Below, one piece after another: positions 16,148-29,158 of a stretch of 64,000 bases of DNA. Source of the DNA: an uncultured Prevotellaceae bacterium (GTDB lineage: Bacteria > Bacteroidota > Bacteroidia > Bacteroidales > Bacteroidaceae); contig ONDH01000006.1 in assembly GCA_900316505.1 (NCBI GenBank), forward strand, positions 1 through 64,000, read 5' to 3'. Positions within the stretch are counted from its first letter, which is position 1. Each line of letters opens with the position of its first letter. Below the pieces are notes generated by a model. That model saw nothing but the letters and a program-made list of their open reading frames with translations. It was not told the origin of the DNA and made no database searches. The position numbers and the translations under genes were made by a program.

Positions 16148-16923
16148 ATCACCTTCCTTTGTCTCACTGCCTCAAACAGCAAGATTGCCGCGCTCACACT
16201 CACGTTCAGTGAATCCAGCTGCCCCAGCATCGGAATCCTGATGTGTGCATCTGCAGCTTGTCTCCACACCTCCGTCAGCCCCGTCGCTTCTGTGCCCATC
16301 ACAATGGCTGTCCCGCATCTCATGTCGGTGTCATAATACAATCGGGAATCCTGCAATTGTGCTGTCAGAATCTGAATGCCGTGTTCCTTCAGGTAGGCGA
16401 TGCACTCCTCGCTGCTGCACACCACACATGGCACCGTGAACACTGCTCCTATCGAACTTCGGATAAGGTTGGGATTCCACAAGTCTGTCAATGCATCACA
16501 CACCACCACCGCATCTGCTCCTGCTGCATCGGCACTTCGAAGGATAGCGCCCAAATTGCCGGGCTTCTCCACGCGTTCCACCACCACAATCAAGGGATTC
16601 TCGCTGAGCTGCAAATCCTCCAGCCGTCTTTCCTTGCTCTTCACCACTGCCATCACACCCTCCGTGCTCCCACGATAAGCCATCTTCTCATACACTTCCT
16701 TCGTCACTTCCCACATGTTGGCTTGCTCCTCCATCTCCACAGCAATCTCTCTGCACACAAAGATTTCCTCCACTTCCAACCCCGTCTCCACACAGTGCTC
16801 CAGCTCCCGCTTTCCTTCCACGACAAACAGCCCTGTCCGACGTCTCTCAGCCGACTTCTGCTGCAATGCCACCACTGCCTTCACTCGTGGGTTCTGTACA
16901 CTTGTTATCAACAAATCTTTCAT
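16135..16923 (-). CDS. TrmH/SpoU-family RNA 2'-O-methyltransferase
   Basis: Transfers a methyl group from SAM to the ribose of rRNA or tRNA. The 262-aa product has an N-terminal substrate-binding domain (SVQNPRVKAVVALQQKSAERRRTGLFVVEGKRE) and the C-terminal knotted SPOUT domain with VERVEKPGNLGAILRSADAAGAD, WNPNLIRSSIGAVFTVP, IVMGTEATGL and the knot motif IRIPMLGQLDSLNVSVSAAILLFE. It is closest in shape to RlmB-like 23S rRNA enzymes, but the target cannot be told from sequence. The last residues (VIVES) and the stop are encoded by a heptamer repeat. A promoter lies 21 bases upstream of the start. Confidence 0.85.
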   Translation of the reverse strand: MKDLLITSVQNPRVKAVVALQQKSAERRRTGLFVVEGKRELEHCVETGLEVEEIFVCREIAVEMEEQANMWEVTKEVYEKMAYRGSTEGVMAVVKSKERRLEDLQLSENPLIVVVERVEKPGNLGAILRSADAAGADAVVVCDALTDLWNPNLIRSSIGAVFTVPCVVCSSEECIAYLKEHGIQILTAQLQDSRLYYDTDMRCGTAIVMGTEATGLTEVWRQAADAHIRIPMLGQLDSLNVSVSAAILLFEAVRQRKVIVES

Positions 16924-16943
16924 ATCTTACTTCTTAAAAATTA

Positions 16944-16951
16944 CAAAGATA
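16944..16951 (-). promoter_or_regulatory. Promoter -7 box TATCTTTG (minus strand)
   Basis: TATCTTTG on the minus strand, 20 bases before the methyltransferase ATG. A second candidate box, TAACTTTG, lies at 17024-17031 on the same strand. Confidence 0.65.
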
Positions 16952-17170
16952 GAGCATTTTCTCCGATTCTCCAAATAATTGTGAGGAAAATTTCATTTCG
17001 GGGACTTTAACCTTCTCACGCTGCAAAGTTACGACATAACAATGGCTGGTGCAAGTTTGTCGCAACATACCTGTATTTCTTGCGACAGGTCGCGTTTTTC
17101 GCCCATTCTGTCAGGTGTCTTTCGTATGCATTGGTGTCTTTGCGAGTGTGTTACGCATTTCTTTACGGAA

Positions 17171-17223
17171 GTCTCACGGGCGTCTATGTGGAAGTCTCAC
17201 AGGCGTCTATGTGGAAGTCTCAC
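17171..17223 (+). repeat. 23-bp-period array with GTCTCAC core
   Basis: GTCTCAC occurs at 17171, 17194 and 17217, exactly 23 bases apart, with the intervening GGCGTCTATGTGGAA conserved. An array with the same core and the same period is present at 50537-50628. Confidence 0.8.
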
Positions 17224-17249
17224 TATAAAAAGACCTGCATTTCCAAAAA

Positions 17250-17438
17250 GGTCATTTTGTCATTTTGTCATTTCGTCATTTTTTTGTCTCTCTCGCTTCA
17301 CGTGCTATAATAAATATATAAATAATAAAAATAATAAATATATATAATATATATTATTACAGTACTCCCCCTATTAATCATCCCCCAAACCAGTTGAGAA
17401 GTGACGAAATGACCAAATGACGAAATGACCAAATGACC
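17250..17438. repeat. Inverted pair of octamer arrays around an AT tract
   Basis: Four octamers of GTCATTTN (17250-17281) and four of GACNAAAT (17407-17438) are complementary at 29 of 32 positions; the three mismatches all fall on the variable base of the unit. The 125-base loop contains the AT tract. The structure could be a bidirectional terminator or cruciform between two divergent genes. Confidence 0.8.
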
Positions 17439-17666
17439 ACGATATCCCATGTCGAGCGTAGTTGAGTTTTGAGGAGTTGAGGAATTGATGAAGTTGTGGG
17501 TTCTTGTCTTGCAAGTGCTTTGCGATGACGTTATATGTGCCTTTTTGCCTGACTGTATGGGTGCTATGCGTGCATCAGAGACTGCCGTGTTACAAAAACG
17601 AAAGGAAATGTTACATGAGTGGAAGTGTTTGTTGCAAAAATGCAAGGAGGAACGAAAGAAAAGTAT

Positions 17667-17674
17667 TAACTTTG
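17667..17674 (+). promoter_or_regulatory. Promoter -7 box TAACTTTG of the xylose operon
   Basis: TAACTTTG lies 70 bases before the ATG at 17744 and supports that start rather than the upstream in-frame ATG at 17504. Confidence 0.65.
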
Positions 17675-17743
17675 CAACTTGAATGGGCAATCTGCATTTT
17701 TTGCAATCAAATTACTAAACATAAACAAAACCTAAACAAGAAA

Positions 17744-19150
17744 ATGGCAACAGAAAATTCAACTCAGGAAGCAACAGGCTTCTACAAACTCAGCTGGCTT
17801 CAGCGCATCGGTTATGGTTCGGGTGACTTGGCTCAGAACCTGATTTTCCAGACGGTGGCATGTTATTTGATGCTCTACCTCACTACCGTTTTAAAGATTA
17901 ATCCGGCTTTCGTCAGTGGATTGATTCTCTCGGTTCGACTCATTGACTGTTTTTGGAGTCCGGTAGTGGGACGCTATATCGACAACCGCAATCCAAAACT
18001 GGGTAAGTATCGTGCTTATCTCCTTTATGGCGGTATCCCTCTCACCGTTGCTGCCTGCCTGCTGATGCTTCCTCAGGCTGCTGAGTGGGACATGACTGCG
18101 AAGATTATCTATGCGACAGTGAGCTACACGGTGCTGAGCATGATTTATTCAGTGGTGAATATCCCTTATGGCTCCATCATGGCAAGTATGACTCGCGACA
18201 ATGACGAGGTGCTCAAACTGACTTCCACACGTATGGTTTGTGCCAATATTGGTCAGATTGTCGTGCAGGCAGGTTTCCCTATCGGACTCGCTATCGTGGC
18301 TCATGAGGTGATTGACTGGAATCAGGCTACTTTCATGGCGATTGGTACCATTCCTGCTTTCATCATTTTGCCATCTCTGCCCTTGCTGAAGAGCTGGCTG
18401 GGTAAGAAAGGCCTTTATTACCTGCTGCTCACCATCGGCTTTATCGGATTCGTTGCATTGTACATCATCGGTAAGTTCTTCGATGTGGAAAGCTGCAACA
18501 CCATTGTTCAGACAGCTAAGGTGATGACAGGTGTAGGTCTCTTGGTGGGTTCACTCATGTGGGCGCTTGTTCCAGAGGTAATCACCGAGGCTGAATACCG
18601 CACGGGCAACCGTCCTGCCGCTACCGTGAATGCACTTGCGGGTGTGGCTTTCAAGGCTGGTTTCTCTATCGCTGGCTGGATCACTCCACTGGTGATGGGT
18701 ATGATTGGTTTTGACTTGGCAAGTGAGGAGTCGGCTTTGTCCACAGCTCCAGATGCCTGGTTCATGGTCACTTGTGTGTTTGCACTTGTCGGATTCGTTC
18801 TTTTGCTGTTCTGCTTCTCTGGCTGTAAGGAGAGAATCGCTACCACACCTGAGAAACCTGTTACATACGGTGAGATGTTTGCTGAATTCAAGGCAAACAA
18901 GAGCCTGCAATTGGTGCTGAGCATCTTTGTGGTGGTGTTCTTGGCTTCATTCATCAGCGCCCCTGTGAATGCCTATTATGTGAAACTGGCAAATTACTCT
19001 GAGATTGCTCAGAATGCCATTCTGGTATTCACCTGCATCATCCCAGCTGTTCTTCTTATCATCGTGGGATTCTTGGTTTACAGATATCCTCTCACAGACG
19101 AGAGACTTGACGAGATGAACAGGGAGATTGAGGCTCGTTCGAAGAAATAA
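17744..19150 (+). CDS. GPH-family sugar/cation symporter, probable xyloside transporter
   Basis: A 468-aa inner-membrane protein with twelve predicted helices. The opening LSWLQRIGYGSGDLAQNLIFQTV, the SVRLIDCFWSPVVGRYIDNRNPKLGKYRAYLLYGG block and LTSTRMVCANIGQIVVQAG are hallmarks of the glycoside-pentoside-hexuronide family (MelB type). With a cytoplasmic GH43 enzyme and xylulokinase directly downstream (45 and 18 bases apart), it most likely imports xylose or xylo-oligosaccharides. The start MATENS is chosen because a promoter precedes it and the family begins there. Confidence 0.87.
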   Translation: MATENSTQEATGFYKLSWLQRIGYGSGDLAQNLIFQTVACYLMLYLTTVLKINPAFVSGLILSVRLIDCFWSPVVGRYIDNRNPKLGKYRAYLLYGGIPLTVAACLLMLPQAAEWDMTAKIIYATVSYTVLSMIYSVVNIPYGSIMASMTRDNDEVLKLTSTRMVCANIGQIVVQAGFPIGLAIVAHEVIDWNQATFMAIGTIPAFIILPSLPLLKSWLGKKGLYYLLLTIGFIGFVALYIIGKFFDVESCNTIVQTAKVMTGVGLLVGSLMWALVPEVITEAEYRTGNRPAATVNALAGVAFKAGFSIAGWITPLVMGMIGFDLASEESALSTAPDAWFMVTCVFALVGFVLLLFCFSGCKERIATTPEKPVTYGEMFAEFKANKSLQLVLSIFVVVFLASFISAPVNAYYVKLANYSEIAQNAILVFTCIIPAVLLIIVGFLVYRYPLTDERLDEMNREIEARSKK

Positions 19151-19195
19151 TAACTAATCTATTTAATCATTTATAACCCATAAAACCTAAAAACT

Positions 19196-20233
19196 ATGGA
19201 AGGAAAGAAATATCTTTTCCCGGAAGACTACATGGCAGATCCTGCTGCTCATGTATTCAATGGTAAATTGTTCATCTATCCCTCTCACGACTGGGAGGCT
19301 GGTGCTGAAGAAGACGATGATGGCGGTCATTTCCAGATGAAGGACTACCACGCACTCTCTTTCGATGACTTGGAGAACGGCAAGGCTACTGACCACGGTG
19401 TTATTTTCAGTGTGGAGCAGGTGCCATGGGCAGAAAAGCAGTTGTGGGACAGCGACGTGGTTGAGAAGGATGGCAAGTACTACTATGTATTCTCTGCTAA
19501 GGGATATGACGGTGTGTTCCGTCTTGGTGTGGCTGTGGCAGACAAGCCTGAAGGCCCATTCACTCCACGCCCATTCGCCATTCGTGGTTCATTCTCCATT
19601 GACCCCTGTGTGTTCAAGGATGATGACGGCACCATCTACACCTACTTTGGTGGCCTGTGGGGTGGTCAGCTCCAGTGGTGGCAGCCACTCTATCATGGTT
19701 TCGAGACTATCCCTGGTAAGTATGGCGACCAGAACGGACTGGTTGACTTAGGTCCTGCTCCTGACCGCAAGACACAGCTCTTCGCTAAGCCAGATGCTCC
19801 AGCGCTCCCAAGTTGGGTGGTGAAGATGAACGATGACATGGAGTTTGCTGAAGCTCCTCGTTGCGTGCTCATTCTCGACAAGGATGGAAATCCTCTGAAG
19901 GCAGGTGACCCACACCGTTTCTTCGAGGCATCATGGATGCACAAGTATAATGGCAAGTATTACTTCTCTTACTCTACTGGCGACAGCCACTTCCTCTGCT
20001 ACGCCATTGGTGACAATCCTTATGGACCATTCACCTATCAGGGTGTCCTCATGACTCCTGTGGTGGGTTGGACCACACACCACGCTATTGCAGAGTATAA
20101 GGGCAAGTGGTATCTCTTCCACCATGACTGTGTGCCATCAAATGACAAGACATGGCTTCGCTCGCTGAAGGTGTGCGAACTGCACTATAACGCAGATGGC
20201 ACCATCCAGCAGATTGAAGGATTGGACAAATAA
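19196..20233 (+). CDS. Cytoplasmic GH43 beta-xylosidase/arabinofuranosidase
   Basis: A 345-aa single-domain five-bladed propeller without signal peptide, so it acts on imported oligosaccharides. Catalytic residues expected for GH43 are visible: the base Asp in YMADPAAHVFNGKLFIYPSHD (near residue 15), the pKa-modulating Asp in SIDPCVFKDDDGTIY, and the acid Glu in FFEASWMHKYNGKYYFSYS. It resembles GH43 subfamily 1. The gene lies between the transporter and xylB in one operon, so beta-xylosidase is the preferred activity; arabinofuranosidase cannot be excluded. Confidence 0.87.
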   Translation: MEGKKYLFPEDYMADPAAHVFNGKLFIYPSHDWEAGAEEDDDGGHFQMKDYHALSFDDLENGKATDHGVIFSVEQVPWAEKQLWDSDVVEKDGKYYYVFSAKGYDGVFRLGVAVADKPEGPFTPRPFAIRGSFSIDPCVFKDDDGTIYTYFGGLWGGQLQWWQPLYHGFETIPGKYGDQNGLVDLGPAPDRKTQLFAKPDAPALPSWVVKMNDDMEFAEAPRCVLILDKDGNPLKAGDPHRFFEASWMHKYNGKYYFSYSTGDSHFLCYAIGDNPYGPFTYQGVLMTPVVGWTTHHAIAEYKGKWYLFHHDCVPSNDKTWLRSLKVCELHYNADGTIQQIEGLDK

Positions 20234-20251
20234 TTCTAAACTCTATAAATT

Positions 20252-21733
20252 ATGTTACTTTTAGGTTATGACATAGGCACTTCGTCTGTCAAGGCTGCGC
20301 TGGTTGATGCGCAGACAGGAAAGACTGTGGCAAGTGCACAGTATCCAGATAGTGAGGCTCCCATCCTTGCCAAGCAGCCAGGATGGGCAGAGCAAGACCC
20401 AGAAATGTGGTGGGAGGAACTCAAGCAGGCCACTGCACGTGCAGCAGCCAAGGCTGGTGGTTCGTTGGCAGATGTGAAGGCCATCGGTATCTCTTACCAG
20501 ATGCACGGACTTGTGTGTGTGGACAAGGCAGGCAAGCCTCTCCGTCCTTCCATCATCTGGTGTGATGGCCGTGCTGTCCCTTATGGCAACAAGGCATTCG
20601 AAGGTATTGGCGGTGAGAAATGTCTTCAGCATCTGCTCAACTCTCCTGGCAATTTCACAGCAGCCAAGCTGGCGTGGGTGAAGGAGAACGAGCCCGAAAT
20701 CTTTGCCCAGATTGACAAGATTATGCTTCCTGGTGACTACATCGCCATGAAGCTTTCTGGCGGTGACAAGAAGACGACTGTCTCTGGTCTTTCAGAAGGC
20801 ATGTTCTGGGACTTCAAGAACAATGAGGTGAGCAAGGATGTGATGAACTTCTTTGGTTTCTCCAATGACCTCATCGCAGAGATTGTTCCTACTTTCTCCG
20901 TACAGAGCACTGTTTGTCAGGCTATTGCTGACGAACTGGGCATCCCTGCCGGTACACCTATCTCTTATCGTGGTGGTGACCAGCCTAATAACGCGCTCTC
21001 GCTCAATGTGATGAAGCCAGGCGAAATTGCTGCGACTGGCGGTACATCGGGTGTGGTGTATGGCGTGTTGGGCGAGGTGAACTACGATAAGCTCTCTCGT
21101 GTGAACACTTTCGCACATGTTAATCATGGCGAGGGTGGGGCAACCCGTCTGGGTGTGCTGCTCTGCATCAATGGCACCGGTATCTGCAATGCATGGATGC
21201 GTCGCACAGTGGCACCTGAAGGCATGAGCTACCCAGAGATGAACGATTTGGCTGAGTCTGTTCCTGTAGGAGCAGAGGGCTTGACAGTCATCCCATTCGG
21301 CAATGGTGCTGAGCGCGTGCTCCAGAACGAGAACGTGGGTGCTTCCGTTCATGGCATCAATTTCAACATCCATAAGAAGGCACATCTGATTCGTGCTGCC
21401 CACGAGGGCATCGCCTTCTCGTTTGCATACGGTATGGAAATCATGAAGCAGATGGGCATGGAAATCAGCACCATCAAGGCTGGACATGCCAACATGTTCC
21501 TCAATCCGCTCTTCTGCCGCACATTGGCAGCTGTCACTGGAGCCACCATCGAACTCTATGAAACGGATGGTTCTGTGGGTGCTGCATATGGTGCTGGCAT
21601 CGGTGCTGGCATCTACAAGGACAGCGACGAAGCCTTCAAGACACTCAAGCACATGGCAACCATCAAGCCGGAGGCAGACAGCGCACCTTATAAGGCTGCC
21701 TACAAGCTCTGGGTGGAAAGACTTGGAAAATGA
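20252..21733 (+). CDS. xylB: Xylulokinase
   Basis: FGGY-family kinase (493 aa) that phosphorylates D-xylulose. The N-terminal LLGYDIGTSSVKAALVD, QYPDSEAP...PGWAEQDPEMWWEEL, the substrate loop ISYQMHGLVCVD, IIWCDGRA, and the C-terminal GGTSGVVYG, AGHANMFLNPLFCRTLAAVTGATIELYETDGSVGAAYGAGIGAG blocks are typical of XylB. It is the last gene of the operon and is followed by a strong terminator. The isomerase that feeds it is encoded 6 kb away. Confidence 0.93.
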   Translation: MLLLGYDIGTSSVKAALVDAQTGKTVASAQYPDSEAPILAKQPGWAEQDPEMWWEELKQATARAAAKAGGSLADVKAIGISYQMHGLVCVDKAGKPLRPSIIWCDGRAVPYGNKAFEGIGGEKCLQHLLNSPGNFTAAKLAWVKENEPEIFAQIDKIMLPGDYIAMKLSGGDKKTTVSGLSEGMFWDFKNNEVSKDVMNFFGFSNDLIAEIVPTFSVQSTVCQAIADELGIPAGTPISYRGGDQPNNALSLNVMKPGEIAATGGTSGVVYGVLGEVNYDKLSRVNTFAHVNHGEGGATRLGVLLCINGTGICNAWMRRTVAPEGMSYPEMNDLAESVPVGAEGLTVIPFGNGAERVLQNENVGASVHGINFNIHKKAHLIRAAHEGIAFSFAYGMEIMKQMGMEISTIKAGHANMFLNPLFCRTLAAVTGATIELYETDGSVGAAYGAGIGAGIYKDSDEAFKTLKHMATIKPEADSAPYKAAYKLWVERLGK

Positions 21734-21773
21734 CTCGACAGTTGACTGCAACAGTCAACCCATCCATAAGGGT

Positions 21774-21811
21774 AGGTGCAGGTTCTTTGTGAATCTGCAC
21801 CTTTCTTTTTG
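21774..21811 (+). terminator. Intrinsic terminator after xylB
   Basis: AGGTGCAG (21774-21781) pairs with CTGCACCT (21795-21802), followed by TTCTTTTT. A second small palindrome (GTTGACTG/CAGTCAAC, 21742-21760) precedes it. Confidence 0.8.
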
Positions 21812-21897
21812 GACTTTCCCTGCCCGATTTCTCCACATATATATCAAAATCTAAAAAGTAGGTAACATCAGTGACATTCCTATTGCAGAATTTTCTT

Positions 21898-21905
21898 TAC
21901 CTTTG
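21898..21905 (+). promoter_or_regulatory. Promoter -7 box TACCTTTG of the large GH2 gene
   Basis: TACCTTTG lies 36 bases before the ATG at 21942; no clear -33 element. Confidence 0.65.
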
Positions 21906-21920
21906 CATCACTAAAACTGA

Positions 21921-25928
<4,008 letters not shown>

Positions 25929-25978
25929 CTCAACTTTGACTTCGTCGAGCTAAAGGTTCGGAAGTTGTTGATGGAGAA

Positions 25979-26058
25979 GCTAAAGGAGTTAAAGGAGTTA
26001 GAGCCCAATGTCATGCTGGCGTCAGGGTATCGTCGCTAACTTCTTTAACTTCGCTAAC
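25979..26058. repeat. Inverted repeat of TTAAAGGAG-type units, 34-base loop
   Basis: Left arm 25979-26001 (units of AAAGGAGTT) and right arm 26036-26058 (units of TTTAACTTC) pair over 23 positions with about six mismatches, several of which are G-T pairs. The loop is 34 bases. It follows the GH2 gene and may end its transcript. Confidence 0.6.
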
Positions 26059-26108
26059 TTATTCACTTCCAATGACGACGTCAGACTAAAATTATAATAG
26101 TATCAATC

Positions 26109-26843
26109 ATGGGAGAAGTTTTGGACTTGGGAAATCTTTGGGAACAGGTGAATGCTGACGATGTGAATATTGCAGGTTCTGTGTTCAAGTTGCTGCTGAG
26201 CATGGTGCTCGGAGCGATGGTCGGATTGGAACGCCGTCACAAAGGACAGATTGCGGGTATGCGCACGTTTGCCCTGATTTGTATGGGTGCTACATTGGCG
26301 ATGCTGGTGTCTATCTACATTCCAGAGCAACTCTTTGGCTGGACGGAAAATGGAGACCCTGGGCGTATTGCGGCACAGGTCATTTCGGGCATCGGTTTCT
26401 TGGGTGCTGGTGCCATCATCCAGATGAAGGGATCGGTGCGTGGGTTGACCACAGCTGCGGGCATGTGGATGACGGCATCAATAGGCTTGGCTGTGGGTGC
26501 TGGCATGTATGTGGTGGCAGTGACAGCGAGTGTGCTCATTATTCTGGTGCTGACGTTGCTGGAACTCTGCGAAAAGCGTCTGTTCAAGGGAAGGGAACAG
26601 AAGATTGTGCGATTGAAGGTGGACTACATCGTGAAGGATGCATCACCGTTTCGCCAGTTCTTCTCGAAACACAATGTCCACATCTCGGATGAATTTCTCC
26701 GTTATGACTACACGCAGGAGACTACCATCATCAATTTCATGGTGCGAAGCCACGACAAGACTGACTTCATCAAATTGTTTGACGAAATACATGGGTCAGG
26801 CAATGTGCTTTCGCTCACATTGACGAATGAAGTGAACAATTAG
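26109..26843 (+). CDS. MgtC/SapB family membrane protein
   Basis: The 244-aa protein has four to five N-terminal membrane helices (about 22-150) with the family signature LSMVLGAMVGLERRHKGQIAGMRTFALICMGA-type block, GRIAAQVISGIGFLGAGAIIQ and GLTTAAGMWMTASIGLAVG, and a soluble C-terminal domain (160-244) of ACT-like size. MgtC proteins modulate membrane potential, F-ATPase or magnesium homeostasis. The residues Glu-Arg-Arg in helix 1 and the GAGAI motif are intact. No functional tie to the sugar genes is visible. Confidence 0.88.
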   Translation: MGEVLDLGNLWEQVNADDVNIAGSVFKLLLSMVLGAMVGLERRHKGQIAGMRTFALICMGATLAMLVSIYIPEQLFGWTENGDPGRIAAQVISGIGFLGAGAIIQMKGSVRGLTTAAGMWMTASIGLAVGAGMYVVAVTASVLIILVLTLLELCEKRLFKGREQKIVRLKVDYIVKDASPFRQFFSKHNVHISDEFLRYDYTQETTIINFMVRSHDKTDFIKLFDEIHGSGNVLSLTLTNEVNN

Positions 26844-26916
26844 TTATCGTACAAAGTAAGAAAACTAACTGTTTGATAAAAAGTTTGTAAAAAAACAAAA
26901 AAAAGTTTGTTATTTC

Positions 26917-26947
26917 TTTGGTGATTGAAAATAAAGGTATAACTTTG
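26917..26947 (+). promoter_or_regulatory. Consensus promoter with nearly no leader
   Basis: TTTG (26917-26920), 19 bases, then TAACTTTG (26940-26947): a perfect match. The ATG of the regulator is only 6 bases beyond the box, so the transcript should begin at or within a few bases of the start codon. Confidence 0.75.
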
Positions 26948-26953
26948 CAACCC

Positions 26954-27661
26954 ATGAGTGTCATTGTGAACCCATACGTATCTGTGGATTGTGTGCTCCT
27001 CGGTTTTGATGGAGAGCAACTCAATACGCTGATTGTCAGGCAGAGCGGTGGTGGCGAAGAAGAGGGTGTGTACAAATTGCCAGGCAGTTTGATTAACATG
27101 GACGAGGATTTGGATGAGGCAGCTCAACGGGTGCTTTGCCAAATGACAGGTCTGATGCAGGTGAACATGATGCAATTTAAGGCCTTTGGTGGTCCTGACC
27201 GCCTGAAGAACCCCGCTGACGGTGTGTGGTTGGACAGATTCCACCATGTGGAGAATAGTCACATTGAGCGTATTGTGACGATTGCATACATCTCATTGCT
27301 GCGTATTGATCGCCGCATGAGAAGATTGCAGGGAGGATATGAGGCACAATGGATTCCTGTGGGAGAATTGCCACGATTGGCATTTGACCATAACGACATT
27401 GTCAGGGAAGCGATAGAATCTGTGAAGCAGAAAGTGACGCTTGACCCTACACTCCTTTTCGACCTCTTGCCCCGAAAGTTCACAGCTGCGCAACTGAGAG
27501 TTGCAATGGAAACTGTGAAGGGAGTGACTCTTGATGTGAAGAACTTCCACAAGAAACTGGCAACCATGCCCTATGTGGTTCCATTGGAGGAGAAGGAAGA
27601 CGGGGTGAAGCACCGTGCAGCAAGATATTATAAGTTCAGGCGCACGCGAGGGAAAATATGA
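26954..27661 (+). CDS. Nudix-type (NrtR-like) transcriptional regulator of xylose genes
   Basis: A 235-aa protein with an N-terminal Nudix fold (VSVDCVLLGFDGEQLNTLIVRQ) and a C-terminal winged helix (about 150-235: LLPRKFTAAQLRVAMETVKG...FHKKL...RAARYYKFRR). The Nudix box reads GSLINMDEDLDEAAQRVLCQMTG: the catalytic REUXEE has become RVLCQM, so hydrolysis is probably lost and the domain serves as a ligand sensor, as in NrtR and in the Bacteroides arabinose regulator AraR. It lies 91 bases upstream of xylA on the same strand and near the xylose operon, so regulation of xylose genes is the likely role. The start at 26954 is chosen because of the promoter and of family alignment. Confidence 0.82.
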   Translation: MSVIVNPYVSVDCVLLGFDGEQLNTLIVRQSGGGEEEGVYKLPGSLINMDEDLDEAAQRVLCQMTGLMQVNMMQFKAFGGPDRLKNPADGVWLDRFHHVENSHIERIVTIAYISLLRIDRRMRRLQGGYEAQWIPVGELPRLAFDHNDIVREAIESVKQKVTLDPTLLFDLLPRKFTAAQLRVAMETVKGVTLDVKNFHKKLATMPYVVPLEEKEDGVKHRAARYYKFRRTRGKI

Positions 27662-27752
27662 GTATTTACCAGATACCTTTCAGATAGAAAGTAAGTATAA
27701 TTCATATATTTTTTAATCAACAAAAGTAAGTTTAACATCAAAATCTAAAATT

Positions 27753-29066
27753 ATGGCTAAAGAATTTTTCCCAGAAATTGGTAAGATTAAGTTCGAAGGT
27801 AAGGATTCAAAGAATCCAATGGCATTCCATTATTATGATGCAGAGAAGGTAATCATGGGTAAGCCCATGAAGGATTGGCTCCGTTTCGCTATGGCATGGT
27901 GGCACACACTCTGCGCTGAAGGTGGCGACCAGTTCGGTGGCGGAACAAAGAAGTTCCCATGGAACAACGGTGCTAATGCTGTTGAAATCGCTAAACAGAA
28001 GGCTGACGCTGGTTTCGAAATCATGCAGAAGCTCGGTATCCCATATTTCTGCTTCCACGATGTTGACCTCGTTTCTGAAGGTGCATCAGTAGAGGAGTAT
28101 GAAGCTAACCTGAAGGAAATCACTGACTATCTCGCAGTTAAGATGAAGGAGACTGGCATCAAGCTGTTGTGGTCAACTGCTAATGTGTTTGGTAATGGTC
28201 GTTACATGAACGGTGCTTCCACTAACCCTGACTTCGACGTGGTGGCTCGCGCTATCGTTCAGATCAAGAACGCTATCGATGCTGGTATCAAGCTCGGTGC
28301 TGAGAACTATGTATTCTGGGGTGGCCGTGAAGGTTATATGAGCCTCTTGAACACAGACCAGAAGCGTGAGAAGGAGCACATGGCAACGATGTTGACTATG
28401 GCTCGTGACTATGCTCGCGGCAAGGGCTTCAAGGGTACTTTCCTCATTGAGCCAAAGCCAATGGAACCATCTAAGCACCAGTATGATGTTGACACTGAGA
28501 CAGTGATTGGTTTCTTGAAGGCTCACAACCTTGACAAGGACTTCAAGGTGAACATCGAGGTGAACCACGCTACACTCGCAGGTCACACATTTGAGCACGA
28601 ACTCGCTTGCGCTGTTGACGCTGGCATGCTCGGCTCTATCGACGCTAACCGTGGTGACTACCAGAATGGTTGGGATACTGACCAGTTCCCAATTGACCAG
28701 TATGAGCTCGTTCAGGCTTGGATGGAAATCATCCGTGGTGGTGGTCTCGGCACTGGTGGTACAAACTTCGACGCTAAGACTCGTCGTAACTCTACTGACC
28801 TCGAGGACATCTTTATCGCTCACATCGCTGGTATGGATGCTATGGCTCGTGCTCTTGAGTCTGCAGCTAAGCTCCTTGAAGAGTCTCCATATTGCGCTAT
28901 GAAGAAGGCTCGTTACGCATCCTTCGACAGCGGTATCGGTAAGGACTTCGAAGACGGTAAGCTCACTCTTGAGCAGGTTTATGAGTATGGTAAGAAAGTC
29001 GGCGAGCCTAAGCAGACTTCTGGCAAGCAGGAGCTCTATGAGGCTATCGTTGCCATGTACGCATAA
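27753..29066 (+). CDS. xylA: Xylose isomerase
   Basis: Converts D-xylose to D-xylulose using two divalent metals. The 437-aa product is a group II enzyme: [24 protein letters not shown], the FCFHDVDL motif with the catalytic His, WGGREGY, the metal-binding [34 protein letters not shown] and [20 protein letters not shown]. Length is standard. The codons are strikingly biased compared with the neighbours (GCT, GGT, AAG, GAC preferred), as expected of a very highly expressed gene. It is followed by a strong terminator. No standard -7 box was seen in the 91-base leader (the closest is TACCTTTC near 27675), so it may be co-transcribed with the regulator. Confidence 0.96.
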   Translation: MAKEFFPEIGKIKFEGKDSKNPMAFHYYDAEKVIMGKPMKDWLRFAMAWWHTLCAEGGDQFGGGTKKFPWNNGANAVEIAKQKADAGFEIMQKLGIPYFCFHDVDLVSEGASVEEYEANLKEITDYLAVKMKETGIKLLWSTANVFGNGRYMNGASTNPDFDVVARAIVQIKNAIDAGIKLGAENYVFWGGREGYMSLLNTDQKREKEHMATMLTMARDYARGKGFKGTFLIEPKPMEPSKHQYDVDTETVIGFLKAHNLDKDFKVNIEVNHATLAGHTFEHELACAVDAGMLGSIDANRGDYQNGWDTDQFPIDQYELVQAWMEIIRGGGLGTGGTNFDAKTRRNSTDLEDIFIAHIAGMDAMARALESAAKLLEESPYCAMKKARYASFDSGIGKDFEDGKLTLEQVYEYGKKVGEPKQTSGKQELYEAIVAMYA

Positions 29067-29088
29067 TCTCTATAAGATTGAATAAAAG

Positions 29089-29130
29089 AATGGCGGAAGA
29101 CCTTGTGTGGTTTTCCGCCATTTGTTTTTG
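29089..29130 (+). terminator. Intrinsic terminator after xylA
   Basis: AATGGCGGAA (29089-29098) pairs with TTCCGCCATT (29113-29122), followed by TGTTTTTG. Confidence 0.88.
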
Positions 29131-29158
29131 TGTCACCTTTAAGGGAACATCGCTTTCC

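Larger units (their letters stand above)
16952..17666. other. Gene-free 0.7-kb divergent spacer rich in repeats
   Basis: No convincing gene. From left to right it holds a minus-strand TAACTTTG box (17024-17031), a 23-bp-period array (17171-17223), the left arm of an octamer inverted repeat (17250-17281), a nearly pure AT tract (17309-17357), the right arm (17407-17438), and about 200 bases of ordinary sequence leading to the transporter promoter. A long frame crosses 17504-17743 but lacks family similarity and starts before the promoter. Confidence 0.6.

Noticed and set aside
17171..17223. Possible short CRISPR-like array with 23-bp units
   Set aside because: The full 23-bp unit is repeated, not a repeat separated by unique spacers, and only three units are present.
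17504..17743. N-terminal extension of the GPH transporter
   Set aside because: The extra 80 codons are Cys-rich, unlike the family, and lie partly upstream of the promoter box at 17667.
21742..21760. Operator-like palindrome GTTGACTG/CAGTCAAC after xylB
   Set aside because: It sits just upstream of the terminator and resembles heptamer remnants; no second copy was seen upstream of xyl promoters.
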